DNA of 64,000 nucleotides from UBA2970 sp965221075 (GTDB taxonomy: Bacteria > Verrucomicrobiota > Verrucomicrobiia > Limisphaerales > AAA164-E04). The notes under the pieces were generated by a model. It was given only the letters and a program-made list of their open reading frames with translations. It did not search any database and was not told where the DNA came from. How positions within the stretch are numbered: position 1 is the first letter of the stretch; each line of letters begins with the position of its first letter. Position numbers and translations under genes: made by a program. Location of the stretch: assembly GCA_965221075.1 (NCBI GenBank), contig OZ244865.1, positions 2,790,001 through 2,854,000 of the forward strand, read 5' to 3'. Below are positions 44,601-52,717 of the stretch, one piece after another.

Positions 44601-46071
44601 CGATGTGGAGCTCGCCTTTCCGGCGGAGGGATCCGCGGTGCTTGAGCCTGGAGAGCCGCTGCTGCTGGTCGCCGACCGCTATCCCTTCGCGCTGCGACAC
44701 GGAAGCCTCCGGGCCGCCCGATACGAGTACTCGGGGGAGCTGGGAGTCGAGGAGGGGTCCTTCCGCGTCCTCGGCCCCTGGGGCGAGGAGCTCCTGGCGG
44801 CCGCCTGGAACCCAGGAATCCTCCCCGCCGGATGGGAGGAAGGGCTTTCGCTGGAGCCCGCCTCAGCCGGCGACACGAGCCTGGCCCAGCGGAGGGACTG
44901 GAAAGCCGGCACGGCGGCGGGAGGCTCTCCGGGCCGGATCGAGGACGGGGGCCTCACCGGGCCCAGGGTGGTCATCTCCAGGATCGCCAGCCGCAACGAT
45001 CCTGACGGCTCGGACTACGTGGAGCTGGCCAACCTGGGGGAGTCCCCGGCCCTGGTGGGAGGCTGGTTCCTCACCGACCAGCCCGGCACGCCCCGGAAGT
45101 ACCGCATCCCCGAGGGAACGGAGATCGGGCCGGGTGAGAGCCTGGCGATCCTCCAGTCGGAGTACGGCCGGGCCTCGGGCGGCTTCCCCGGCTTCGCCCT
45201 CTCCGCCCAGGGCGAGGAGATCCACCTCTTCAGCGCCATCGGGGGCGACATCGACGGCCATCCCGACGGCTTCGCCTTCCCGGCCGCCGGCGAGGGGGAA
45301 GTCCTGGGCCGCTGGGAGGACTCCCGGGGAGGCGTCCACCTGGCGGTCATGGCCGAAGCGTCCCCCGGAGGCGCCTCCGGGCCCGCTCCGCCCCGGCTGG
45401 CGGCCATAACCGAGGCGGGAACGCTCCCCGGCACCTCCATCCGCTATCTCGAGGTGGCCTCGCTGCAGGGGCCCGGCAGCCCGCCCCTCTCCCTGGCCGG
45501 CTGGAGGCTCGAGGGAGGCCTCGCCTACCAGTGGGAGCCCGGCGCCTTCCTGGAGCCGGGGCAGCGGATCCTGGTCCTCTCGGCCGATCCCGGCCGTCAT
45601 CCCTCCCTGGAGTCCGGCCACGGCATCCCTCCGGGAACCGTCCTGGCCGGCCCCTACCAGGGCCGGGCCGCGGGCCTGGTGCAGCTGGAGCGGCCCGATC
45701 CGGGCCTGGGACCGGATGCCCGGGTGGCGGTGGACATCGTCCGGCTTCCGGAGACGGAGGGGGCCGTGCAGCGGAGCCCCGAGTCCGGCTTCGGGCGCGA
45801 GCCCGCCAGCTGGCGGGACGCTCCCGCCACCCCCGGCGGGCCGCCCCTTCCGGATCTTCGGATCCTCTCCCTCAGGGCGGAGCCCCAGGGGATCCTGCTG
45901 GAAGTCCGGATCGGCACGCCCGCCCTGCTCCAGGCCGCCGGCTCCCTGGACCGGCCCTGGGAGACACTCCAGGCCCTGGAGCCCTCCCCGGAGGGCCTGC
46001 TCCAGGTCGCCGATCCCTCGCCCCCGGCCGCGCAGCGCTTCTACCGGCTGGTCCCCGCCGGAATCCGCTGA
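41602..46071 (+). CDS. Giant secreted CotH-kinase and lamin-tail domain protein
   Basis: 1489 residues with a signal peptide (MRIPPLLWPFLALAPLLAEG). Order of domains: lamin-tail domain 1 (about 22-140: ISELLADNQGRGRDDFGERS then DWIEIHNLG), a galactose-binding-like segment, a CotH-type protein kinase (about 440-760: GLKVRGSSTAGRPK, HGVYALIEKIDRDEDRV, GGYMVKIDR, FGPVWDFDRALGS), a chitobiase C-terminal-like segment (IWYTADGTDPLSPNG, about 870), and three further lamin-tail domains starting at about 950, 1120 and 1265. CotH kinases phosphorylate secreted proteins. Such proteins are typical of Verrucomicrobiota. It has no PEP-CTERM end. Confidence 0.85.
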   Translation: MRIPPLLWPFLALAPLLAEGAGPVISELLADNQGRGRDDFGERSDWIEIHNLGGEALDLEGWALTDDPELPRKWVFPTAAIGAGGYRVVFASGRDRRQEGAPLHAGFRLSSEGEYLALTRPDGTLADEIVFPPQSPDISFGLSDPGSWQTPLLGPGSLVQARVPEDGEDHLLWRQDGYQPQDWIEGALPASFGYRIGGSGLDLSPMRRRNASVYLRIPFQLPRDTPPETLLLRLRYEDGFVAWLNGLEILRNNAPSALAWDSSATRSRPDDDALAPADFPLSSAAAARLRPGSNVLAVQGLNRTASDSDFLFGAELLAGWPGEEDPGSYHLLPTPGRPNEEGLPGVLPAPLFSQPGGLFSGSLSLELSLPPGAPEGASIRLTRDGSLPTGQSEEYLGAIRIQESVLVNARIFAPDGRSSPPAGETYLQIHPDLEDFRSELPLVVLENFRGGRPPQNQFQPGAMAVLAPGPDGLASLPGRLDTLARAGLKVRGSSTAGRPKPSLSIEARDLWGEDRGIAPLGLPREADWVLWGPYNFDLTLMHNPLVYELSRRVGRYASRTRFVEVFLNTGGGPVSAADYHGVYALIEKIDRDEDRVPLSPLFPEHDRMPQVSGGYMVKIDRADPGDTGFQAGGQTLRYVYPKETEIEAPERDPQRQFLRSFFGDMASALNGSGFRDPGAGYAAYIDVEAAIDHHLLNLVAFNVDAFRLSTYMHLPRQGKLTFGPVWDFDRALGSTDGRDANPSSWSGGGGTDFYNYTWWNRMFQDSRFLQRYIDRFQQLRRSSFSTRSIEGIADEMADLLRQASARDLQRWGQRPRRLYGGTWESEVEHMKTWLRRRIAFLERQFVSPPVMGPDPSGALLAMASPDGGEIWYTADGTDPLSPNGRPVANAELYAGPIPLSGTGGPVVARVYQRAHRYTSSSRSPPRISYWSGPASYGGARSALPPRPGDLALGELHHRPLPPSTAERRASRHYTQYRFQYLELYNASRAPLDLAGVRVEGDVELAFPAEGSAVLEPGEPLLLVADRYPFALRHGSLRAARYEYSGELGVEEGSFRVLGPWGEELLAAAWNPGILPAGWEEGLSLEPASAGDTSLAQRRDWKAGTAAGGSPGRIEDGGLTGPRVVISRIASRNDPDGSDYVELANLGESPALVGGWFLTDQPGTPRKYRIPEGTEIGPGESLAILQSEYGRASGGFPGFALSAQGEEIHLFSAIGGDIDGHPDGFAFPAAGEGEVLGRWEDSRGGVHLAVMAEASPGGASGPAPPRLAAITEAGTLPGTSIRYLEVASLQGPGSPPLSLAGWRLEGGLAYQWEPGAFLEPGQRILVLSADPGRHPSLESGHGIPPGTVLAGPYQGRAAGLVQLERPDPGLGPDARVAVDIVRLPETEGAVQRSPESGFGREPASWRDAPATPGGPPLPDLRILSLRAEPQGILLEVRIGTPALLQAAGSLDRPWETLQALEPSPEGLLQVADPSPPAAQRFYRLVPAGIR

Positions 46072-46074
46072 CCG

Positions 46075-46626
46075 ATGCAGAACCGCTTTCCGCTGGCGGT
46101 CGAGGCGCTCCAGGACGGCGTCACCCCCATCGACGAGCGCTTCATCCGCAAGGGGCGCCACCTCTCCCGCTACAGCCCCCGGAGACGCATCGCCCTGCCC
46201 CTGCACCGGACCGGGCAGGATCCGCTGCAGCGCATGGTCAACGTGCTCCAGCCCGGCACCTACATCCGGCCGCACCGCCACCGCCACGCCGAGACCATCC
46301 TCCTGCTGCGGGGCCGGCTCTGGTGGATCGCCTTCGATCCCGAGGGGCGGCCCGCCGAGCGCGGATGCCTGGCCGGGGGCAACGGATGCCACGGGGTGGA
46401 TCTCGATCCCGGCATCTACCACACCCTGATCGCCCTCCAGGAGGACACCGTGCTCTTCGAGGCCAAGAGCGGCCCGTTCCATCCGCAGGAGGCCAAGGAC
46501 TTCGCCCCCTGGGCGCCTGCGGAAGGGGACCAAGGGGCCGGCGCCTTCCTGGCCCGGCTGCTGCGGGACTGCCACGGGGAAGAAGGCCCGCCCCCCTCCC
46601 ATGCACGTCGTCCAGATTCTCCCTGA
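46075..46626 (+). CDS. WbuC-family cupin metalloprotein
   Basis: 183 residues. The cupin core is QPGTYIRPHRHRHAETILLL with the metal-binding His cluster, then DLDPGIYHTLIALQEDTVLF and EAKSGPFHP, matching WbuC proteins found in polysaccharide gene clusters. It begins 3 bp after the CotH gene and its end overlaps the glycosyltransferase start by 26 bp. The link to a surface glycan is therefore supported by both family and neighbours; substrate unknown. Confidence 0.85.
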   Translation: MQNRFPLAVEALQDGVTPIDERFIRKGRHLSRYSPRRRIALPLHRTGQDPLQRMVNVLQPGTYIRPHRHRHAETILLLRGRLWWIAFDPEGRPAERGCLAGGNGCHGVDLDPGIYHTLIALQEDTVLFEAKSGPFHPQEAKDFAPWAPAEGDQGAGAFLARLLRDCHGEEGPPPSHARRPDSP

Positions 46627-47707
46627 GCTGGAGGGAGGGGGGGTGGAGAAGGGCGTCCTGGAGGTGGGAGCCGCCCTGGCCGCGGCCGGCCACCGCTCCC
46701 AGGTGATCTCGGCGGGAGGCCGGATGGTGGCGCAGCTGGAGCGCGAGGGCAGCCGCCACATCCGGCTTCCGGTCCACCGCAAGAGCCTCCTCTCCCTCCG
46801 GCAGGTCCGCCCCCTGCGCGGAATCCTGGAGCGGGAGCGGCCGGACATCGTCCACGTGCGCTCCCGGCTGCCCGCCTGGCTGGCCTGGCTGGCCTGGAGG
46901 AGGATGGACCCGGAGTCCCGACCCCGCTACCTGACCACCTTCCACGGCTTCCATTCGTCCAACCCCTACTCCCGCATCATGACCCGCGCCGAGAGGGTGA
47001 TCTGCGTCTCCCGCTCGATCCGGGACCACATCCGGAGCAGCTACCCCGATGTGCCGCCCGGGCGCCTGCAGGTGATCCACCGGGGGATCGATCCCTCGGT
47101 CCACCCCTTCGGCCACCGCCCGGACGCCGCGTGGCTGGAGCGGTGGAGGAGGGAGCATCCCGCCCTGGAAGGCAAGCGGCTGGTCGTCCTTCCGGGACGG
47201 TTCACCCGGCTCAAGGGGCACCTGGACTTCGTCCGGGTGCTCTCCCGCCTCGATCCCGGGAAGCTCCGGGTCCACGGCCTGATGGTGGGCGGAACGCATC
47301 CCCGCAAGCGCGGCTACCTGGAGTCGGTAAGGGCCGCCGTCCGCAAGGCGGGCCTGGAGCCGCATGCCACCCTCCTGCCCCACCGCAGCGACCTGCGCGA
47401 GATACTGGCCACCTCCGAGGTGGTCCTCTCCTGCTCCCTCCAGCCCGAGGCCTTCTCCCGGACCACCCTCGAGGCCCTCTCGCTCGGGCGCCCGGTGCTG
47501 GGCTACGACCATGGCGGCGTGCGGGAGCAGCTGGAGATCCTCCTGCCCGAGGGGCGGATCCCCCCGGGGGACCACCGGGCCATGGCCGAGCGCCTGGCCC
47601 GGTGGCTGGAAGGCCCCCTGCCGGTCCCTCGTCCCAACCGCCGCTTCACCCTGGAGCGGATGCTGGGCCAGACCCTGGATCTCTACCAGAGGATGCTCGG
47701 CTCGTGA
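46601..47707 (+). CDS. GT4-family glycosyltransferase
   Basis: 368 residues of GT-B fold: N-terminal MHVVQILPELEGGGVEKGVL, LTTFHGFHSSNPYS, RVICVSRSIRDHIRSSYPDV, VIHRGIDPSVHPF, VLPGRFTRLKGHLDFVRVLS and LQPEAFSRTTLEALSLGRPV (the E-x7-E motif of retaining GT4 enzymes). It is likely to add a sugar to a lipopolysaccharide or exopolysaccharide. It overlaps wbuC by 26 bp; fkbM and, on the other strand, an ELM1-family gene follow, a set common in LPS core clusters. Confidence 0.9.
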   Translation: MHVVQILPELEGGGVEKGVLEVGAALAAAGHRSQVISAGGRMVAQLEREGSRHIRLPVHRKSLLSLRQVRPLRGILERERPDIVHVRSRLPAWLAWLAWRRMDPESRPRYLTTFHGFHSSNPYSRIMTRAERVICVSRSIRDHIRSSYPDVPPGRLQVIHRGIDPSVHPFGHRPDAAWLERWRREHPALEGKRLVVLPGRFTRLKGHLDFVRVLSRLDPGKLRVHGLMVGGTHPRKRGYLESVRAAVRKAGLEPHATLLPHRSDLREILATSEVVLSCSLQPEAFSRTTLEALSLGRPVLGYDHGGVREQLEILLPEGRIPPGDHRAMAERLARWLEGPLPVPRPNRRFTLERMLGQTLDLYQRMLGS

Positions 47708-47822
47708 GGCGGACGCTCCGGCCCGCCTGGACGGCCCCCGGGCCGATGCGCGCCTCCGGGAAGCCCCGCCCCCCTTACCCTCTCCGGACGGGTGGACGGA
47801 GGCGGACGCCGCCCCGCCTGCC

Positions 47823-48653
47823 ATGAGCGCTCCCCCGGACAGGGACGCGCCCTGGGGCCGCTACCGCCTGCGGGGATGGAAGCGGGCCTGGCTGAAGGGG
47901 CTGCACCTCGTCCCGGCCCTCCCCGGGCTCCGCCGACCGGCCCTGTGGCTGCGCAAGGCGCTCAAGGAGGCGCTGGAGGGGCCCGTCGACGCCGAGGTGT
48001 GGGGGCTGCGACTGCGCCTGGAGCCGCAGCGCAACCTCTCCGAGAGCCGCATGCTGATGATGCCCCAGTTCGCCGACCGGAAGGAGCGGGAGTTCGTCGC
48101 CGAGGCCTTCCGGGACGGCAGGGGGCTCCTGGTGGACATCGGCGCCAACGCCGGGCTCCACACCCTGTGGGCCGCCTCCCTGGGGCCCGGCGTCCGGGTG
48201 GAGGCCTTCGAGCCGGATCCCTCGCTGTGCCGGAGGCTCCGGGCCAACCTGGACCGCAACGGCCTGGAGCAGGTGCGGCTGCACCCCGTCGCGCTGGGCG
48301 GAGCCTCCACGCAGGGCTACCTGCTGCGCCACCAGGCCAACCAGGGGCAGAACCGGCTGACCGGCGCACCCGGCCCCCAGGCCCTGCCGGTGCCGGTCCG
48401 CACCCTCCAGGAGGCGCTGGAGGAGGGCGGCGTGCGGCAGGTGGACGTCCTCAAGATCGACGTCGAGGGGCACGAGGCCGAGATCCTGTCGCCCTTCTTC
48501 GGGAAGGCGCCCGAGAGCCTCTGGCCCCGGGCCGTCCTGTGCGAGGAGCCGCGCCCGCCCCGCGTCTCGGAAGTCTCGAAGCTGATCGTCGCCAGCGGAT
48601 ACGCCCGGGTCGCCCGCACCCGGATGAACGGGATCTACCTCCGGAAGCGCTGA
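47823..48653 (+). CDS. FkbM-family methyltransferase
   Basis: 276 residues. The SAM-binding core is GRGLLVDIGANAGLHTLWAA (motif I), VEAFEPDPSLCRRLRANL, and VDVLKIDVEGHEAEILSPFF, which is diagnostic of FkbM methyltransferases that often methylate sugars. The ATG at 47823 follows a 115-bp gap after the glycosyltransferase. It converges with the ELM1-family gene, overlapping by 19 bp. Confidence 0.9.
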   Translation: MSAPPDRDAPWGRYRLRGWKRAWLKGLHLVPALPGLRRPALWLRKALKEALEGPVDAEVWGLRLRLEPQRNLSESRMLMMPQFADRKEREFVAEAFRDGRGLLVDIGANAGLHTLWAASLGPGVRVEAFEPDPSLCRRLRANLDRNGLEQVRLHPVALGGASTQGYLLRHQANQGQNRLTGAPGPQALPVPVRTLQEALEEGGVRQVDVLKIDVEGHEAEILSPFFGKAPESLWPRAVLCEEPRPPRVSEVSKLIVASGYARVARTRMNGIYLRKR

Positions 48654-49537
48654 AGGGCGGGCCGGTCCAGCAGCCACCGGGCGCTGCGCCGGGCCTCGGC
48701 CAGCTGCCGGGCCGCCGGAGGCAGCGCCTCCCCCTCGGCCAGGCGGGAAAGCGGGGTGACCATCCTCCGGCGGATCAGGTCCTCCAGGCCCTCGGCCAGG
48801 CGGGAGCGGCCCTTCCAGGGCAGGTCGAAGACGCCCACCCGGCATCCGGCGGTGAGCGCCTCGTAGACCATGGACACGCTGTCGGGGCTCGCCCAGGCCT
48901 GGCCGCACCGGCCCAGCTGCCCGGGAAGCCACCCCGGAGGGGTCTGGCGCCAGGACAGCCGCCGGAGATTGGGCAGTTCCGGAACCTGCTCCAGGAAGCC
49001 CTCCGGAGTGCGGCGGGAGGTGGTGAGGGTCCACGACACCCGGGAATCGCGCATGGCCGCCTCACGGATCTGCCGGAGCAGCGAAGCGTCCGACCAGGCC
49101 ACATGACGGGAAGGGCCGCCCACCAGGATCAGGCCCCGGCCCGGATCCGAGTCCTTCTGGGGAACGAGCGGATTGAGCACGCCATCGACCACCAGGGTCC
49201 GCGGCCCCTCCGGCAGCCTGTCGTGGCGGGGGACGATGGCGTAGTCGAACAGCCATCGCCAGGGGATCCCGGGATCCATTAGCGCCACCGTCGCAGCGCC
49301 GGTCGCCAGGGCGGCTCCGAGCATGGGCGTACAGGTTCGCCGGCCCGCGCCGACCAGAAGATCGGGACGGGTCAGGCCCCCGGGCCGCGATCTGCGGAGG
49401 CGGAGCTCGCCCGCCTCGATCACCGTCTCCTCCACCCTCGCCAGCCGGGAAAGGGCGAGCAGGAGCCCCTCGGACTGGCGCCGGTGGCCCGGCCGGTCGT
49501 CGACCAGCCGCCACACCCGCAACGCCTCCCTCCCCAT
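48635..49537 (-). CDS. ELM1/GtrOC1-family protein
   Basis: 300 residues resembling the mitochondrial-fission ELM1-like family: VWRLVDDRPGHRRQSEGLLL at the N-terminus, then PDLLVGAGRRTCTPMLGAA, FDYAIVPRHDRLPEG, ILVGGPSRHVAW and SMVYEALTAGCRVGVFDLPW. These features indicate a GT-B-like fold; in bacteria the genes sit beside LPS-core glycosyltransferase genes, as here. It is convergent with fkbM (19 bp overlap) and divergent from the WPL-repeat gene. Confidence 0.82.
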   Translation of the reverse strand: MGREALRVWRLVDDRPGHRRQSEGLLLALSRLARVEETVIEAGELRLRRSRPGGLTRPDLLVGAGRRTCTPMLGAALATGAATVALMDPGIPWRWLFDYAIVPRHDRLPEGPRTLVVDGVLNPLVPQKDSDPGRGLILVGGPSRHVAWSDASLLRQIREAAMRDSRVSWTLTTSRRTPEGFLEQVPELPNLRRLSWRQTPPGWLPGQLGRCGQAWASPDSVSMVYEALTAGCRVGVFDLPWKGRSRLAEGLEDLIRRRMVTPLSRLAEGEALPPAARQLAEARRSARWLLDRPALQRFRR

Positions 49538-49684
49538 GGGGCGGAAGCATCGGCGGGCGACTGGCGGGATTCAAGCGCAGGCGGAGAGGCAATCCTGCCC
49601 GGCCGTCCGTCCGGCGCCGCCCGGATCCGGAAGCGGCGGGGGACCGGGGACGCAGGCCGGGCCAGGGACCGGCCGGGCCCTTGC

Positions 49685-49712
49685 TTGACCCGGAGGATCC
49701 GGCCCATATCAT
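49685..49712 (+). promoter_or_regulatory. Candidate promoter of the WPL-repeat/mla operon
   Basis: TTGACC (49685-49690), 16 bases, then TATCAT (49707-49712). The TTG start at 49732 is about 12 bases past the likely transcription start. Confidence 0.6.
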
Positions 49713-49731
49713 TGCTGGGCGGCATGAGATC

Positions 49732-51165
49732 TTGAACCGCGGCCCTCTCCATCCTGCACCCGTCCTCCTTCCGATCCTGGCGCTGGTCGCCTCGGCGGGA
49801 CAGGAAGCGCCGGCCCAGGAGGATCCGCCCCGCTGGGAGAGCCGGGCGGGGCCCTTCCACCTGGTGGAGGAGTCCGGCGGAGAGTCGAGGCGCTCCTCCT
49901 TCTTCCCCTTCTACTCCCGCGCCGAGGATCCCGCCATCGGGCAGATCGAGAGGGATGTGCTCTACCCCCTGATCAGCTACGACCGCTACGGGGAGCAGTG
50001 GCGCATGCACTTCCTCCAGATCCTGAGCCTCTCGGGAGGAGGCAGCCAGAGCCACGACTGGAGGCGCTTCACCCTGTTCCCCTTCTACTTCCGGCAGCGG
50101 TCCTCCGATCCGGAGCAGGACTACCGGGCGCTGTTCCCCTTCCGGGGCACCCTCAGGAACCGGCTGATGCACGATCGCGTCGACTTCACCGCCTTCCCCC
50201 TCCATGTGCGCACCTGGAAGCGGGACGTGGTCACCGATCACTGGATGATGCCCTTCTTCCACCTGAGGCGGGGGGAGCAGCTGTCGGGATGGCAGCTGTG
50301 GCCCCTGGCGGGATGGGAGGAGAAGGGGGTCACCACCCGCACCAACGTCCTGGACGAGCCGGTGGTCTCGGGAGGGCACCGCCGCTTCAGCCTGGCCTGG
50401 CCCCTCTACTTCCGGGACCGCTCCGGGATCGGCACCGGCGAGGAAAAGCTGCAGCACGCCCTCCTGCCCCTCTTCAGCTACGAGGCCTCCCCCAGCCGGA
50501 GATCGCTGACCGCGCCCTGGCCCCTGGGGCTGACCCTCACACGGGACGAGGAGAAGGGATACCGGGAATGGGGCCTGCCCTGGCCCCTGGTGGTGTTCGC
50601 CCGGGGCGAGGGCAAGCGCACCGACCGGCTCTGGCCGCTCTACGGGCAAAGCCGGAACGCCAGCCAGAGGCGCAGCTTCTACCTCTGGCCCCTGTGGCGC
50701 ACCTACCGGCTGGAGACCGACCACGTGGTGGAGCGGCGGGGACGGGCCGCCCTGTTCCTCTACCGGAGCCACCGCATCTCCCCCAAGCAGGGCGGCCCCG
50801 CCGAGCGGGGGGGCTCTCTGTGGCCCCTCTACTCCCGGCGCTCCCGCAGCGACGGCCGGACCGAGATCCGGGTCCCTGCCCTGATGGACAACTTCTTCCC
50901 CGCCAACGAGACGGTGGAGCGCCACTACACCGCCCCGACCACCCTCTGGTCCTACCGGCGCAGCGCCTCGGGGGAGGAGACCGAGGCCTCCCTCCTGTGG
51001 GATCTCTACGGCAGGAGGAAGGGGAAGGAGGAGACCGAGATCCGGGTCCTCTTCGGCCTGGTGCGCTGGAGGAAGGACCACCAGGAGCGCTCCCTGCGGG
51101 TGCTCGGAGCGCGGATCTGGAAGAGGAGCCGCAGCCGGCCGGGCCATGTTCCGACAGATCGCTGA
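49732..51165 (+). CDS. Exported WPL-repeat protein, first gene of an Mla-type operon
   Basis: 477 residues of unknown family. A signal peptide (LNRGPLHPAPVLLPILALVA, read as Met at the TTG 49732) is followed by a series of short aromatic beta-hairpin repeats: FPFYSRAED, LYPLISYDRYG, FPFYFRQRS, LWPLAGWEE, AWPLYFRDRS, LWPLYGQSRN, LWPLWRTYR, LWPLYSRRSRS. Alternating aromatic and polar residues suggest an outer-membrane or beta-propeller-like structure. The only upstream ATG (49724) is out of frame. It overlaps mlaE by 20 bp, so it is probably a partner of the lipid transporter, but no function is known. Confidence 0.72.
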   Translation: MNRGPLHPAPVLLPILALVASAGQEAPAQEDPPRWESRAGPFHLVEESGGESRRSSFFPFYSRAEDPAIGQIERDVLYPLISYDRYGEQWRMHFLQILSLSGGGSQSHDWRRFTLFPFYFRQRSSDPEQDYRALFPFRGTLRNRLMHDRVDFTAFPLHVRTWKRDVVTDHWMMPFFHLRRGEQLSGWQLWPLAGWEEKGVTTRTNVLDEPVVSGGHRRFSLAWPLYFRDRSGIGTGEEKLQHALLPLFSYEASPSRRSLTAPWPLGLTLTRDEEKGYREWGLPWPLVVFARGEGKRTDRLWPLYGQSRNASQRRSFYLWPLWRTYRLETDHVVERRGRAALFLYRSHRISPKQGGPAERGGSLWPLYSRRSRSDGRTEIRVPALMDNFFPANETVERHYTAPTTLWSYRRSASGEETEASLLWDLYGRRKGKEETEIRVLFGLVRWRKDHQERSLRVLGARIWKRSRSRPGHVPTDR

Positions 51166-51889
51166 ACTGGTCGACCTGGCCTTCCAGGCCCTGTGCCGCA
51201 TCCGCCTGGTCTGGAGCCAGCGGCGCAAGGTCGCCGAGCAGCTCTTCGAGATCGGGTGCGCCAGCCTGCTCATGGGCTCGGTGCTCTCCTTCTTCATCGG
51301 GGGGGTCCTGGCCCTGCAGTCGGGCCCCACCCTGGTGGAGCGGGGACTGGAAGGGGTGATCGGCCAGCTGGTGGGCCTTTCCCTGTGCAAGGAGCTGGCG
51401 CCGGTGATGATGGCCATCCTCATCGCCGGGCGCATCGGCTCGGCCATGGCCGCCGAGATCGGATCCATGCGGGTCTACCAGGAGATCGACGCCCTGCGGA
51501 CCATGAACATCGATCCGGTGGCCTACCTGGTCATCCCCCGCCTGGTCGCCATCTGCATCTCGCTGCCGATGCTGGTGATCTTCTCCATCCTCTTCGGATG
51601 GTACGGAGGAGCGCTGATCGCCTCGTTCAACCAGGAGATAGACGTTCCCATGTCGATCTTCTTCGCCGGACTGAAGAACGCGGTGGAACTCGAGGACATA
51701 ATCGGAGCGCTGGTCAAGAGCTTCGCCTTCGCCTTCAGCATCGGCCTGATCAGCTGCCACCGGGGCATGAGCACCCGGGGAGGCCCCAGGGGGATCGGGC
51801 GGTCGGTCACCCTGGCGGTGGTCAACTCCATCGTGAGCATCCTGATCCTCGACTACTACCTGACCCGCATCTTCCTCTACATCGACTGA
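51146..51889 (+). CDS. mlaE: MlaE-type ABC permease
   Basis: 247-residue inner-membrane permease of an MCE lipid transporter. About five to six membrane segments; the family core is FFIGGVLALQSGPTL, GLSLCKELAPVMMAILIAGR and IGSAMAAEIGSMRVYQEIDA, then LRTMNIDPVAYLVIPRL. It starts 20 bp inside the WPL-repeat gene and ends TGATG-overlapped with mlaF, so the three are translationally linked. Confidence 0.95.
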   Translation: MFRQIAELVDLAFQALCRIRLVWSQRRKVAEQLFEIGCASLLMGSVLSFFIGGVLALQSGPTLVERGLEGVIGQLVGLSLCKELAPVMMAILIAGRIGSAMAAEIGSMRVYQEIDALRTMNIDPVAYLVIPRLVAICISLPMLVIFSILFGWYGGALIASFNQEIDVPMSIFFAGLKNAVELEDIIGALVKSFAFAFSIGLISCHRGMSTRGGPRGIGRSVTLAVVNSIVSILILDYYLTRIFLYID

Positions 51890-52671
51890 TGGACCTGGCT
51901 CAGGAGAGAGGCGTCGAGGTCGAGGTGGAGGGCCTGAGCCGCAGCTACGGAGGCAGGCAGGTGCTCCGGGACATCTCCCTCCGGATCCAGGCGGGGGAGA
52001 TCTTCGTGATCATGGGCCCCAGCGGCAGCGGCAAGAGCGTGCTGCTGCGCCACCTGATGAGGCTGGAGCAGCCGGACCGCGGGGACATCCGCCTGAACGG
52101 ACTCAGCATCAGCGACCGGAGCACGCTCGACCTGTTCCGGTCCACCATGGTCTTCCAGTCCAGCGCCCTGCTCAACTCCCTGACCGTGGGCGAGAACGTG
52201 GGGATCTACCTCCGCGAGCACCGCCTCCACCCCGAGGCCCGCATCCGGGAGATCGTGCGGGAGCGCCTGGAGCAGGTGGGGCTGGGCAGCATCGAGAACC
52301 AGTATCCCAGCCACCTCTCGGGCGGGATGAAGAAGCGGGTGGCCATCGCCCGGGCCCTGGTGATCGACCCCCAGCTGATCCTCTTCGACGAGCCGACCAG
52401 CGAGCTCGATCCGCTGATGTCCAACGTGATCACCGAGCTGATCGGACAGCTCAACCGGTCCACCGGGGTGACCACGCTGATCGTCACCCACGACCGGGAG
52501 CTGGCGCTGCGCCTGGGCAGCCGCCTGGCCATCATCCGCGACGGGGAGATACTGGCGGTCGGGAACCTGAGGGAGATCTACTCCCAGAAGGAGCCCTTCA
52601 TCCAGGAGTTCCTGATGGCCGGCCAGCCCTCCCTCAGGACTCCCTCCGACCTGCAGGAGAAGGAGCCCTGA
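51889..52671 (+). CDS. mlaF: MlaF-type ABC ATPase
   Basis: 260-residue ATP-binding subunit that drives MlaE. Walker A MGPSGSGKSVLLRHLM, Q-loop MVFQSSALLNSLTVGENV, signature HLSGGMKKRVAIARAL, Walker B LILFDEPTSELDPL and switch VTHDRELALRLG are all present. The ATG overlaps the mlaE stop. Confidence 0.95.
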   Translation: MDLAQERGVEVEVEGLSRSYGGRQVLRDISLRIQAGEIFVIMGPSGSGKSVLLRHLMRLEQPDRGDIRLNGLSISDRSTLDLFRSTMVFQSSALLNSLTVGENVGIYLREHRLHPEARIREIVRERLEQVGLGSIENQYPSHLSGGMKKRVAIARALVIDPQLILFDEPTSELDPLMSNVITELIGQLNRSTGVTTLIVTHDRELALRLGSRLAIIRDGEILAVGNLREIYSQKEPFIQEFLMAGQPSLRTPSDLQEKEP

Positions 52672-52677
52672 AACCGC

Positions 52678-52705
52678 TTGCCGCGCAGGACGGAGCCCCT
52701 ATCCT
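52678..52705 (+). promoter_or_regulatory. Candidate internal promoter for mlaD-terC
   Basis: TTGCCG (52678-52683), 16 bases, then TATCCT (52700-52705), lying in the 46-bp gap between mlaF and mlaD. The mlaD ATG at 52718 is 12 bases after the -10 box. Confidence 0.45.
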
Positions 52706-52717
52706 CCGACCGCATAG

